From: Yamagishiella unicocca
Lineage: Eukaryota; Chlorophyta; Chlorophyceae; Chlamydomonadales; Volvocaceae
Direction of reading: 5' to 3'
Length of the DNA stretch: 64,000 nucleotides
NCBI GenBank assembly: GCA_003116995.1
Contig: BDSL01000112.1
Location: 124,001 to 188,000 of the forward strand
The notes under the pieces were generated by a model. That model was not told the origin of the DNA. It was given only the letters and a program-made list of their open reading frames with translations, and searched no databases. The position numbers and the translations under genes were made by a program. Position 1 is the first letter of the stretch. The number at the start of each line of letters is the position of its first letter. Positions 11,601 through 23,200 of this stretch are shown piece by piece.

Positions 11601-11711
11601 ACCATTCCCGCGCTGGCAAGGTCCGCGCACCGCCAACCGCATCTGAGCTGGCCTGACGAACCGCAGACCAGCGCCCTGCTGACGCGAAGCGAACATGTTG
11701 CAAGGAGGCAT
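8609..11711 (-). CDS. FTSZ2: Plastid division GTPase FtsZ2, 10 exons
   Basis: Tubulin-like GTPase that forms the stromal Z-ring in plastid division. Exons (minus): 11711-11553, 11453-11355, 11244-11146, 11005-10937, 10639-10508, 10300-10225, 10019-9928, 9732-9645, 9356-9229, 9025-8609. All phases agree and give 452 residues, close to land-plant FtsZ2. The first about 45 residues ([12 protein letters not shown]...) are Arg/Ala/Ser-rich, as in a transit peptide. [16 protein letters not shown] is the N-terminal nucleotide-binding loop, [13 protein letters not shown] the tubulin/FtsZ signature and NVDFADVR the T7 loop. [11 protein letters not shown] and the C-terminal [10 protein letters not shown] place it in FtsZ2 rather than FtsZ1; that C-terminal core is the segment known to bind ARC6 in plants. 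The linker before it is Ala/Pro-rich. The start is the first ATG in the exon 1 frame; a second ATG five codons later is possible. Introns are short (76-330 bp) and free of the repeat boxes seen in SufB and CDPK. Confidence 0.96.
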
Positions 11712-14227
11712 GGTTCTAGTTCGCAAATAGGCTGTGCTGCTGACGGACGTAATGTGAAGGATATGAGAAGCTGTGCGGCTGATCAATGGCCTGGTGGCCG
11801 CGAAGACAGGTTTAAGTGTTTTTGCCCGAGTTTAGTAAATTAACTATGTGGCGCCATCATCAATGAGCGCTTAACAATTTTGAAATCGAGCTCAGCCGTA
11901 CCGACAGACCGCGCTCCAGAACCGGCGTAAGATACAAACCAAAGGGCGGTTACAGGCAAACAAAAAATACTTTCTAAACGTCTGTTGTCAGGACGATGCA
12001 AATTGCTGGATGTGCTGTAGTTGCGATTTGCTGTTGTGCCAGCACATACGATGTCAGCTTCCAAGCTGCTAGGTTTACATGCGTAGACGTTTCGAGTATT
12101 TTCATGGTTACTTGTACTTCAGCGGCGACTGTATACAGGCCTCGTGGAAAGGGGCGTCGCAAGTAAACTGGCACCATCAGCCTGGCTGTTTTCCTTCGCG
12201 TCCGCCCTCTTAGTTCGGCTGTTGCGAGCAATACACGTATACTGATCTGCTGCAGGCTGCCTGGAGGGGCTATCTCCATGGGTCGTTGGCGTTTGTCGGC
12301 ATAAGCGTCCCGCGAACCAGGCACCAGCTGCGTCCTCAAGCTGCCTAAGCCGGTCTGGCCTCACCTGCCCGTTCCCGCCCCAGGATGACACGTTGGGGCC
12401 ATCTCCCAGATCTCCTGGCCCGTTTGGCAATAAGCTTGGCCCGGGTGCCCTTTGTTGTTCGCAGGGGTTGTGTGCAGGGGTTTCATGCAAGGAAATGCTC
12501 TCAGTCCGTGATTGTCCCCTATTCGCACGACGCCAAATTGCCTCACGCCCGGTCAGCTTGTCTGGCACCTTCGATTCAAGTGGACATCCGCGAAATTGTA
12601 TAAGGAATTGAGGCTTGATTGCAGGTGGTAGGACTTACTCATTGGTAACGCACGTGATGGCCTCCCTCTGAGTCATGTACCATTGTCAAGTGCATTTACG
12701 GCTTGTGCAAGCCTACGGTTCACAGCTCGATTACAGAGGTGTTTACAACCATACCTCCGGTAGTAATCCACGGGTCACTCTGACAAAATCATTGCAGGAA
12801 ACCTTAAAATGTCGGTATGTGGGGGGTTGCAGCGCAGCCGGTGCATTCGCGCGCCAGTGTTGCACCGTAAGTGCTTCTCAGTGCAACAGCGACGAGTAGC
12901 ACCCAACTGTTCCTCAGCCAGGGAGGTTCGTCCAGATAGCCGGTTTGTATTTCCTCCGGATAGGGCTGATGTGGGGCAGGCCAGAAGCATGATTCGGGTG
13001 GAGAGTCTTCGTCCGCACCGAACAGGGCAATCAGGTTGATTAACCCCTGCTCGTAGGAGTAGGCACACTTAACAGTACTAGCTACGGCACCGGGCACGAT
13101 GGCCTTCCTGAACCGCTTCTCTTTTCTCCGCGCCGCCCTTGCGTCTCATAGCACAATCCAGCTGGGCGGGGTATTCCAGCGTGGATACACAGCTAGGCTT
13201 TCTCGAACACAGGTTTTTTGGCTGTTTGCCCAACCCTCTGCACATCCTATCGACCTTGCAATCACCAATAACAATCGCACACTATCCGTCAAGCGGCATA
13301 AGCGTAATGGTCCTGGCCAGTAGCGTAAGTTGCCGCACCCGCCCCGCCTCTACTACGTCCATCCTGACATTTGAGGCATCCGACTTATGAACAGCAACCG
13401 GCGGCGTGGCAGCACAGGCGCGCAATGTTCGAAAAGCGTATATACTAAGCGTGGCAGCACAGGCGCGCAATGTTCGAAAAGCGTATATACTAAGGTATCA
13501 CCAGCGGAAGTAGGATAGCCGAGGGGTACGGTGGAGCGTTACAAGAAACATAGCTCCCAGGTGGCCGCCTTTTTCCCTTCCTTTCTTGTTGTTTCCTTTG
13601 GTGTATGGTCTGTAGGCCTTTTCAGGCCTGGCTTGTTCCTCTCCGCTGTGTGGGGCCGACCCGTGGTCCACCAGCCCTGTCGTTCCCCGGTCCTGATCCA
13701 CGTCTGTGGCTTGGTTCCACCCACGTCACCACCAGCAACGGAAAAACCGTTTGACCTCCTGCTTCCTTCCCCAGTCTGGGTACCAAAGGTAAACATGCGG
13801 CAGGCACCAATGTCGCCGCCATCACCACTGCAACCTCTCGCGCTCCTCTCCTCTCTCCCCTAGGAGGCGCCCGTACTCGTACTCGTACATGAACGCGTCG
13901 TCGTACCCCACTCGCTTTCGCTCCCTATGAACAACTAACAAACCGCTCATGCATCCACACCTTGCACCTTCCACATCCAGAGCTCCTCACAACCGGCAGC
14001 ATGACGACGCAGCTCCTCCTCCTTCACGACACAGCGCCGTACCGCCCCCGCGGGCTACTGCCGCCCTGGCCAGCTGGTCTCCTCTTCCCAACGCCAGGCA
14101 GCGATCTGACGTCAGCAGGAAACCCTTTCCATGTGGCACCCCTGCTCCGCCATTCCACTCAACTCCTCCAACCGCCAGAAGCATTCCCCCCGTGACACCC
14201 CCCTTCGTGAGCCCCGTGCAGGCCGCT
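11712..14227. other. Intergenic region between FtsZ2 and SufB
   Basis: FtsZ2 starts at 11711 and SufB ends at 14228, both on the minus strand. The stretch should hold the FtsZ2 promoter and the SufB 3' UTR. Several frames of up to about 150 codons exist but show no domain, splice support or conserved motif. A 45-bp tandem duplication lies at 13404-13493. Confidence 0.45.
13404..13493. repeat. Exact 45-bp tandem duplication
   Basis: Two identical 45-bp copies start at 13404 and 13449, each beginning GCGTGGCAGCACAGGCGCGC and ending GTATATACTAA. Perfect identity implies a recent duplication. No function is apparent. Confidence 0.95.
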
Positions 14228-17200
14228 CTACCCGACGGTGCCCTCCAGCTTCAGGCTCATGAGCTCGTTCACTTCGGCGGCGAACTCCAGGGGCAGCTCG
14301 TTGAAGACCTGGCGGGTAGGTGGGTCGGTCGAGCCGCCGTGTGGGTTTAGAGTCGGTTGGTGGTTGGTCCCGCTGCACAACCCGCCTAACTCAGGCCGAT
14401 GCGAGGGAGGAGGCGAGAGATGTACGCCACGCCAACACTGCATGTCCTGCCAGTCCGCCTCTTCAACGCATCCCTCCGAGCCCTCTCTACCCGCCCTCCC
14501 CATCCACGGGTCTTCCTCAAAATCTTCCCCCCCTCCCGGCGCCCGCACCCACCTCCCGGCAGAAGCCGCTGATGATGGCTCCCACCGCCTTCTCCGCACT
14601 GATGCCTCGCTGCTGGAAGTAGAAGAGCTGGTCCTCGCTGATCTTGGAGGTGGAGGCCTCGTGCTCAACAACCGCAGATGGCTCGCGCACCTGGCGGGGT
14701 GGTGGTGGGAAGAGCGGTGCGAAGGAGGGGGGGGTGAAGAGCGGGACGCGGAAGGGAGGGGGTGAAGGGCGGTGCGGGAGGGTGGGGTTATAACAGGATC
14801 CGCGAATCCACGGCCCCCCTTTCCTCCCCCCCCTCTGCCCTCCGTTTTGGCCCACGTCATGTAACCGGGTCGTACTCTCTTTCCCCCCTCCCCTGCCGTC
14901 CGTTCCCCACGTCATGTAACCGGGTCTTCTCGGCCCCCCTCCTCCTGGTCCTCCTCCTCCGCACCTGGATGTACGGGTAGGTGTTTGCTCCCGCCTGGTC
15001 CCCGATGAGCATGGAGTCGCACTGCGAGAAGTTCCTCGAGCCCTTCGCCGAGGGCAGCACCTGCACCAGGCCGCGGTAGCAGTTGCGGCTGGTGCCGGCG
15101 GAGATGCCCTTGGACACGATGCGAGAGCGCGTGTTCTTGCCCACGTGGATCATCTTGGTGCCGGTGTCGGCCTGAGGAGAGGGGGGAGAGCAGCGAGCAG
15201 AAGGGGGGGCGGCATAGAAACCGTTTACGTGACAGGGACAGGATAGTCAGCGCATGGTCGTCGGGCAGAAAGGGGGGGGGTGTAGGCAGGCAACTAAAGG
15301 TGGGGAAAACGGTGAGGGTCTGGGACACTCGTCTGGGGAGGGGGGGAGTTCGAAGGTTTCTTAGGGGTGAATAAGGTTTTAGGGGGGTTAGGGGTTTGGG
15401 GGACTATGGGGACTGAGCTTTGCGTGGGGCGCATCACGGGAGGAATGGAAGCGAGGGAAACAGGAGAGGAGGACGCCAGGCCCAGACCCCTGTGCGCATC
15501 AGTGCGCATCAGTGCGCGTCAGTGCGCATCAGCACGTGCTGACGATGGGGCCCTGCGCCGCCGGGTAGCCAGGCCGGGAAGGACAGGGGGCAGCGTGCAG
15601 CGTGACCGTCGGGTGCCGGTGTCCTGCCGCAACCAAAACAACCGCAACCAACATACCGCAACCAACAAACAGAAGCCGCAAAGCACCCCGGCTCCCCAAG
15701 TCAGCCCTCCCCGACCCCACCCTCCCCGACCCCACCTGCTGGCAGTTGTTGGTTAGTGCCACGCTGTAGAACTCGCCCACACTGTTGTCCCCCGCCAGCA
15801 CCACCGAGGGGTACTTCCACGTGATGGACGAGCCGGTCTCAACCTGTACGGCGGGGGCGGTTAGTTAGTTGGGCGTCGACCGTTGGGAGGTGAGCATGGA
15901 GCATGCACCCCTAGCTTCGCATCCCTCATTCCACGCGAAACCACCTTCCTGCCCGTAGGCCCTGCGCGTCAACGACCCCCGCCCCCCCCCCCACACACAC
16001 AGTCTCCTTCGCGGCTCAGCACAGCATCTATAAAACACATACACATACACACACGCGATTCCCCTTCCCAGGTCAGAGCGCCCCCCGGGGGCCCTCACGT
16101 GTGCCGTACCTGCGTCCAGCTGATCTTGGAGTTGGCTCCGGAGCACAGGCCGCGCTTGGTGACAAAGTTGTAGATGCCGCCCTTGCCGTTGGCGTCGCCC
16201 GCGTACCAGTTCTGTACGGTGCTGTACTTGATCTCCGCATCGCGCTCGCAGTACAGTTCCACCACGGCGGCGTGCAGCTGCGGGGTAAGGCGGCGGGCGC
16301 GTCCGGGGGGGTTGATTGGTGGCGTTGGGGGGAGGGGGCGGAAAAGGGCGGAAAGGGGCGGGAAAGGGGGCGCGGCATGCGGGCAGGTAGGGTTGGGGGA
16401 TTGGGGGAGAGTAAGGACTGGTCGACTCGGACGGCGGCAACGACACGTGGACAGCGCCAACGACACGTGGACAGCGGCAACGACACGTGGACAGCGCCAA
16501 CGACACGTGGACAGCGCCAACGACACGTGGACAGCGCCAACGACACGTGGACAGCGCCAACGACACGTGGACAGCGCCAACGACACGTGGACAGCGCCAA
16601 CGACACGTGGACAGCGCCAACGACACGTGGACAGCGCCAACGACACGTGGACAGCGCCAACGACACGTGGACAGCGCCAACGACACGTGGACAGCGCCAA
16701 CGACACGTGGACAGCGCCAACGACACGTGGACAGCGCCAACGACACGTGGACAGCGCCAACGACACGTGGACAGCGGCAACGACACGTGGACAGCGCCAA
16801 CGACACGTGGACAGCGCCAACGACACGTGGACAGCGGCAACGACACGTGGAGGAGATTCGGTAGATCTACCGCAGCGCGAGGGGGCGATGGCGCGAGAGG
16901 AGACCGGCCCCAGTTCTGCCCCACACGCCCGAGCCTGTGTGCCCCGTGGGCCTTGTAGATGCCGCAGATGATGCCGTACCTGGTTCTTGTCGTACGCGGG
17001 GGCCGTGCACCCCTCCAGGTACGACACGTAGGCGCCCTCCTCCGCGATGATCATGGTTCGCTCGAACTGCCCCGTCTCGCTGGCGTTGATCCTGAAGTAG
17101 GTCGAGAGCTCCATGGGGCAGTGGACACCCTGGCAGCGAGTGGGTAGGGTTTGGGGGTTAGAAGGAACACCCGTGTACGAAAGAAAAACCGTTTAGGACC

Positions 17201-19941
17201 GACGCAGGGTTTGGGCGAGGGCGAGGAAAGCGTTGGACGACAAGTTACCCGCTTGAAGTGGGTGCATGACCTTCGGGGCCCCCGGGTGGGGTTTGCGAGG
17301 GAAACACCGGGGACACGTGTGTTTTGGAGAGTGGCACGCCAGGGAGGGGTGTCTGCGTGTGTACGGCAGTGACGCAGTAGGCGGGACGCTACCGGCCGGT
17401 GCTGGGACAACTGTTGCGCTCTCTGCAACCGCCCCCTCCCCTCCTCCTTCCCTGGAGGCCCCCCTGGCTGTGGTCCATCCACCCCACCGCCTCAACCCTG
17501 CCCCGGCTCCTGCTCTATCCACCCACGGGGAATATCTCGAAAATTACAAAAACCAGAACAAAATCTAAATGCAGGTGTTGCAGCTGTCTTACTGGGGCGC
17601 AAGTGGGCGCCAACTATGAGTCCCTGTGCTAGCATCCCTCCGGGAGCCACCCCCGGACCCCTCCCCCCACCCCCCTAGGATGCCACTCGGGCCCCCCATA
17701 TGCGTTGTGGCTCACGCCCTGGTGGCCAAACCGCCCTGTCGCTCACCGCCCTCCCACCGCCCTCCCTGCAGCTCTGCCGATGGCGCCGGTCCCCTTTCCG
17801 CCCTTCCCTCCCTCCCTCCCTGGACCCTCCCCGCCTCCGTTCCCTACCTTGGGTACGAACACGAACGAGCCGTCGCTGAACACCGCCGAGTTGAGGGCCG
17901 CGAAGTAGTTGTCGCCCACCGGCACCTGAGGCGGTAGGGCGGGGGCGGGGGGCGGGTGTGACGGCGGGTGTGGGTGAGGGTGTGGGTGTGACTGCGGGTG
18001 GGTGTGGGTGAGGGTGTGGGTGTCACTGCAGGCGTGGGCGAGGGTGAGCAAGGGCTGCCCAGAAACACGTCGCGCATGTCCCTGTGATAGCTCAAAAGCG
18101 TTGACCGGCCAGCGTTGACCGGCCCGCGGTGACCGGCCGGCGTTGACGCGATCCCGTGTTGATGCGATCCCGCGTGGCAATGTTTTGCTACAGACCACAT
18201 TCACGCCTCGGCTCCCAACCGTCGACCGTCCCATGGCGCCTCACACGCCAGAAGAGCAACCGTCGCGAGCTGCGGCGGCCGCCGCCGCTGCCGTTATGGC
18301 CCTGCTGTAGGACTTCTCACTCAAGAAACAAGAACGTGGCATGCGGCCGCCGCGACAGCTCCCGTGGCCCCCCCCATTCCCATTCCACTGTCCCCACCTA
18401 CCCCCCTTACAAGGGAGGGACACCACCACCAACCCAATGAGCGCTATGACGGGCAAAAGCCGGCACCCCGTAAAATCCTTCTTTACCCGCCGTGCCCCGC
18501 CCACTTGGGTACGACAAAACCCTTCCTTACCCCTCCCTCATCCCTGACCCCACATCAGGCTCAATGGGCCGGCAGTCCGTGCCCCCAGCTCTTCCCGCTA
18601 CCGCTGCTGCCGGCACCTCCGCTACCGGTAATTCCGGTACCACACGCGTCGCTAGCTCACAAATGCCAGAGGGCAGCCAGAAGGCTGTGTTGCTGCTGCG
18701 GCCGCTTGCACGCGTTAATTAATCGCCCGCTGTAAGGGGACGACATCGACCCCGACCCGACCCCGACCCCGACCCGACCCCGAACTCGACCCCGACTTCG
18801 ATTCACCCAGATCCGGCTCGCACGATCCCGGCCCACCTAGCTCACCCCCGCAGCAGCCGGGGGGTGAAGACCCATAGACCCACATCCCTACGCACGTAAC
18901 CCCCAGCCAGCAGCCGCCATAAGACCCACATGGCACAACACGGCAAACCTCCCAATCCCGTACTTATAGCCGACCCACACCCCGCACATGCCCTCCCAAT
19001 GTGCACGCGCGCCGCTGTGGTATGGCCAAATTGATCACAGCCAAGGCGTGGGTATGGCCCAACAAACCCGCTGTGTCGCGTTCGGCTGTTAGCTGCGGGT
19101 GTGTATTTTGGGGTGGTCCGTATCGCAGGCGTAGCAACCCAAAAATACTAATTTAATATGGGTGGTAAGGGGGTGGTTGGTAAGGGGGGAGGGGGGATGA
19201 CCGGCCCGGTGCGTGTGGCTCCGAGTTTAAAAAGACCCAGACCCTCCCGGAAAAGCCTCTCACCACGCTGCCCATGTACTTCTTGACGAGGTCCGGGTAC
19301 TCCTTCATCGCCTCCGAGATGGAGCAGAAGATGACACCGTGCTTCTTAAGGTCGTCCTTGAAGGTGGTGGCGATGGAGACCGAGTCGAACACGGCATCCA
19401 CCGCCACATTCGTCAACCGCTTCTGCTCGTTCAGCGGAATGCCCAGCTTGGCAAAAGTCTTAAGGAGCTCAGGATCCACCTCGTCGAGGCTCTGGAGCTT
19501 CTCCTTCATCTTGGGCTCCGAGTAGTAACTCACGTCCTGGTAGTCGATTTCGGGGTATGCGTTGTCCGACCACTTAGGCTCCTCCATAGTTAGCCATTTG
19601 CGGTATGCCTTCAAGCGGAATTCAAGCATCCAATCGGGCTCGCGCTTCTTGGCGGAGATTGCGCGCACCACGTCCTCGTTCAGGCCCTTCGGAAAGGTAT
19701 CCGACTCAATGATGGTCTTGAAGCCATACTTGTAGGGTCGATCCAGGATCTTCTGGATGTCGCGCTTCTCGTCCGAAATCTGGGTCTCCTCCACCGTGGC
19801 CGTGCGGCATAGCAAGGAACGCTGCTGCGGCAGAGAGAGACGCCGGGTGCGGATGCCGCTCGGCGGAACGGTCGCGCTGCGGCGCCCGCTTTCGCTGGTG
19901 CTGGCGCCAGAGCAAGTGCGACTTGGAAGAATTGCTGCCAT
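14228..19941 (-). CDS. SUFB: Fe-S cluster assembly scaffold SufB, plastid-type, 8 exons
   Basis: Core subunit of the SufBCD complex that builds Fe-S clusters in plastids. Exons (minus): 19941-19264, 17925-17848, 17129-16980, 16277-16110, 15843-15736, 15171-14965, 14690-14553, 14308-14228; all junctions are in phase and give 535 residues. The first about 45 residues ([20 protein letters not shown]...) are Ser/Arg-rich like a transit peptide. Mature SufB begins near [17 protein letters not shown] and covers the whole family, including [33 protein letters not shown] and [10 protein letters not shown], ending [11 protein letters not shown]. The conserved Cys (QCDSMLIGD, about residue 445) and the His-Glu of VEHEASTSK (473-474), known to matter in bacterial SufB, are present. 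The start is the first ATG of the long exon 1. Intron 1 is 1.3 kb; intron 3 holds a 21-copy minisatellite; introns 6 and 7 start with sequence boxes shared with CDPK. Plastid genomes of red algae and glaucophytes often carry sufB, so a nuclear copy favours the green lineage. Confidence 0.97.
14309..14552 (-). repeat. SufB intron 7 with shared 5' box
   Basis: In gene orientation the intron opens GTGGGTGCGGGCG, then a G-rich tract, then TTTTGAGGAAGACCCGTGGA (14505-14525 on the plus strand). The GAGGAAGACC(C/A)GTGGATG core recurs in CDPK introns 4, 10 and 1. Confidence 0.75.
14691..14964 (-). repeat. SufB intron 6 built from shared intron boxes
   Basis: Two copies of a CATGTAACCGGGTC box lie at about 14857 and 14908 (plus strand), the second just inside the donor splice site. 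An AGGATCCGCGAATCCACGG box lies at about 14794. Both are found again in CDPK introns. Confidence 0.75.
16433..16850. repeat. 20-bp minisatellite, 21 copies, each with a CACGTG core
   Basis: The array of ACAGCGCCAACGACACGTGG units lies wholly inside SufB intron 3 (16278-16979). Each unit carries the palindrome CACGTG, giving 21 evenly spaced G-box cores. Variation is almost absent, apart from a C to G change in a few units near the ends, so homogenisation is recent. Because 20 is not a multiple of 3 and the unit has no stop, several reading frames on both strands stay open across it, producing long but spurious ORFs. Confidence 0.97.
17140..17230 (-). repeat. Shared box near the 3' end of SufB intron 2
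   Basis: The plus strand reads ACCCGTGTACGAAAGAAAAA and then CCGTTTAGGACCGACG, about 30-70 bp from the exon 3 acceptor. Close matches occur at about 48435-48480 and 52055-52165 in CDPK introns 10 and 5. Confidence 0.7.
17940..18035. repeat. GT/G-rich simple repeat in SufB intron 1
   Basis: Imperfect GGGTGTGGGTGAGGGTGT units follow the exon 2 acceptor side of intron 1. A group of short TTGACCGGCC repeats lies close by at about 18105-18150. Confidence 0.7.
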
Positions 19942-20233
19942 CACGAATGCTACGCTTCCTACTTGGTTGCGGCGACGATACTGAGCTACTCAGGTAGTAT
20001 GTGAATTGTGGTCGCACAGGCAACGTGGTTCAGAAGTCAAGTAGTGGAAAAAGCAGAAGTTGATGGTCTACCAATTGAACCTATAGTGTCAGACTCCATA
20101 GTAAAACACGTATGGGATTCGGAGCGGGGCCTGTCCCGCCTCATAACTCATGCAATTACAACATAAATATCATACCCTGCAAATATTGTGGCAGTTATAC
20201 TCTAACCTCTATTTGCCAAATTCTGAAACAAAA
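19942..20233. promoter_or_regulatory. Divergent promoter region between SufB and PDX1
   Basis: SufB starts at 19941 on the minus strand and PDX1 at 20234 on the plus strand, leaving 292 bp for both promoters and both 5' UTRs. The segment is more AT-rich than either gene. No individual element is assigned; AACATAAATATCATACC at about 20160 is a plausible AT-rich core element but unproven. Confidence 0.6.
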
Positions 20234-23200
20234 ATGGCCAGCGACAAGGGTACCTTTGCTGTGAAGGTGCGAGGCGGCGGACCCTGGCATTTGCGTGGCT
20301 GCCAGAAGGTGACCGCGGTTTGAATTCTTTGCTATAATGCAGGTGGGCCTCGCCCAGATGCTCAAGGGTGGGTGTATTATGGACGTGACCAATGCAGAGG
20401 AGGCACGCATCGCTGAGGAGGCTGGTGCCGTGGCTGTCATGGCCCTGGAGCGTGTGCCTGCGGATATCCGCCGCGATGGTGGTGTTGCGCGCATGAGCGA
20501 CCCGTCTATGATTAAGGCCATCCGGGCTGCGGTCACCATCCCGGTGATGGCGAAAGCTCGCATCGGTCACTTCGTGGAGGCTCAAATTCTGGAGGCCTTG
20601 GGCGTGGATTACATCGACGAGTCTGAGGTAAATGAGCTTGGGTTTAGGCAAATGGGCTTGGTCAACCACAGCTTTCGCCTTGCCTCGCGGCAAAGCCCTG
20701 GCCACACCTGCCCGCCGCCTCGGCGTCGGTTGGCGTCCTGTTGAAGGGAACTCAATCGCGATGGCTAAACACACATGCCTGAAATCCTTGTCGCGATGAA
20801 AGCACTGTTTCGCTGCGATGACAACGTCGCGAAGCGCTGTCGGTTCACTATGCCTTGGTCACGTTGCACCGCGACACATCCGGCGACTATCGCTTTACTG
20901 CTAGCGTTTATTAGTTTTTTGTTGCGCTGACTTCCTACCTTGTTTAGGGTAAAGACGTGTGTCTGGGTCGCGGGTAGACCTCACGCTTCCGACACGTCAC
21001 CACATTGCCTTCGCATGACGTGGCCCCAGGTGCTCACGCCCGCGGACGAGATCCACCACATCAACAAGCATAACTTCAAGGTCCCATTCGTCTGTGGTTG
21101 CCGTGACCTGGGCGAGGCCCTGCGCCGCATCGCTGAGGGTGCTGCGATGATTCGCACCAAGGTGCGACGCGGCTGCACGCGAGGATCCTGCGAAGCCTCA
21201 ACGCCTACCGTAAAAGGCGGCATAATATACCTGTTAATACGCTGTGGCCGCCCTCCACGTGTCTTCCTGCGCTAGTTGTGTGATCCACATGCATCCCGCG
21301 CAGACTGCAGCCGTCACACACACACACACATATAACATACACATACACACACATTTCGCACACTCTCTCGCACATAACGACCACCACCAACAACCACGCG
21401 CATCAACGTATGACAGGGCGAGGCCGGCACCGGAAACGTGGTGGAGGCCGTACGACACTGCCGCGCTGTCATGGGCGCCATCCGCCAGCTGCAGGTGGGA
21501 CGTTACACATTTGTCGGGGGGGATGCCACATGTATATATGTTCCTGGTGGCGGCGCCACATGTATCTGGTGGCGGGCAGCGATCATACCATGGGCATTGG
21601 GTGGGGTGGTGTATGAGAGGATAGCCCGTGGGTCGGCACTGGCTGCGAAATCCGATTAGGAAGACGTCTGGTACACGCGTTGGGAGAAGCATGGATGGGG
21701 TGGGGGCCGGGGCCAAGGCCAGAGCGATTAGACCGTGACTGTGTCGGGCACGTTACCTGTCTGACAGGATTTGACAGGACAGGTGAAATGTGATCTGGGT
21801 GCCTTGGAGGGGGCCTCCGAATTTGAGGCCACTGTGGATTGTCACTGCCACCGCATGCTAAGTGTATATTCCGTTCAGGCGCGCTGGGGCGGGTTAGCAA
21901 ACCGGGGCTGGTGGTCGTATGGATCCGCATCCGCATGCCTAAGCGGGCTTCCTGAATGGCGGCAGCGGCAGAGGGGCGTGATGCACCGTGATGCGCAGGG
22001 GCAGCACGGCGCATGCTGTATTGCAGTGTTGAGGGTGGGGTGTGATGTGGAGGCAGAGGGGGGTTGCGGCGCGAGGTGGAAACACGAGCAGAGGCAAATG
22101 GCAGCGTGGATCTGGGGGACGTCGTGGGACGTCATTTGCGCGGCGGCGGTTTGTGCGGGTGGCAATTTACTTGTGCTCGGGCTGCTGGCCAGGTTGCGCG
22201 GCCGGGACGGTTGGTTGGCGGCCGGTGTCGCAGTCTGTGTCGCAGTCTGTGTAGCCTGTGTAGTAGGCGTGACGCCGGGGATGTGTGGGGGGGGGGCGGC
22301 ATCAAAACCGGTTGCGAAGGATCGGCTGGGGGCATGGGGGCCATTAGCCGCGGCGTGCAAATTGGGCCCCAGCAGCCGACGGAACTGCACAGTGAGCGTT
22401 CCTGATGAAGGGCTGCCGAGTGGTCTTGGGGCGGCCGCCCTATCACCATGATAAGCCATGCAACTGGGTTATGGCGGTGAGGGAGGGCGGGGCAACCCGA
22501 GGATGTCCGACGGAGGAGGCGACGGAATTTGCGACTTCGGGATCAAGCCCTGTCGGCAGCCCAGCTGCCCTGTGTGTCGGGTGCCGCCGCTCGCCATGCC
22601 TCTCCATCTAGCTGTGGAGTGCAGATCTCCATCCAGATGTCACATGCCGTAAATGTTGCCGTACATGCGCCGCACGCGTGCGCCCCCCGGTGTGCGCCCT
22701 GATTCACGGGATGGCGGCGCTGTGTGCGCGTTGTGTTGCCGCCCGCGCCGCAGACTATGGACGACGACGAGATGTACGTGTACGCCAAGGAGATCCGAGC
22801 CCCGGTGGAGCTCCTGCGCCAGACCAAGCACCTGGGCCGCCTGCCGGTCGTCAACTTCGCTGCGGGTGGGTGGCGGGATGGGGGCATAGGGCCCACGTGG
22901 CGGGGGCATAGGGTTCACGTGTTGGGCCGACGAGGTAGCCTGAGGCAGGAGGGAGGTTGCTGCTGGAGCTCCCGTGGCGGCTGTGTATATACTTGGCGGT
23001 TGGCTGGCAAACGGTGCGGATCGGGTCCGGAGTCCTTGTCATCTCTCATGATAGATGATGCCGCTGCTGCTGCTGCTGCCGTCCCTCCGCGGGCTTGCGA
23101 CGATCCGCCCCCGTGAGCCCATTGGCTTACACCCGACCAGCTGCCATGCCCCCCGGTCTACCACCACCACCACCTGACTCCCGCCGCCTCATACTCTTCC

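Noticed and set aside
15865..17114. Several ORFs of 265-339 codons on both strands across the 16.4-16.9 kb array
   Set aside because: They are products of a stop-free 20-bp minisatellite within a SufB intron; the peptides are pure repeat ([18 protein letters not shown]).
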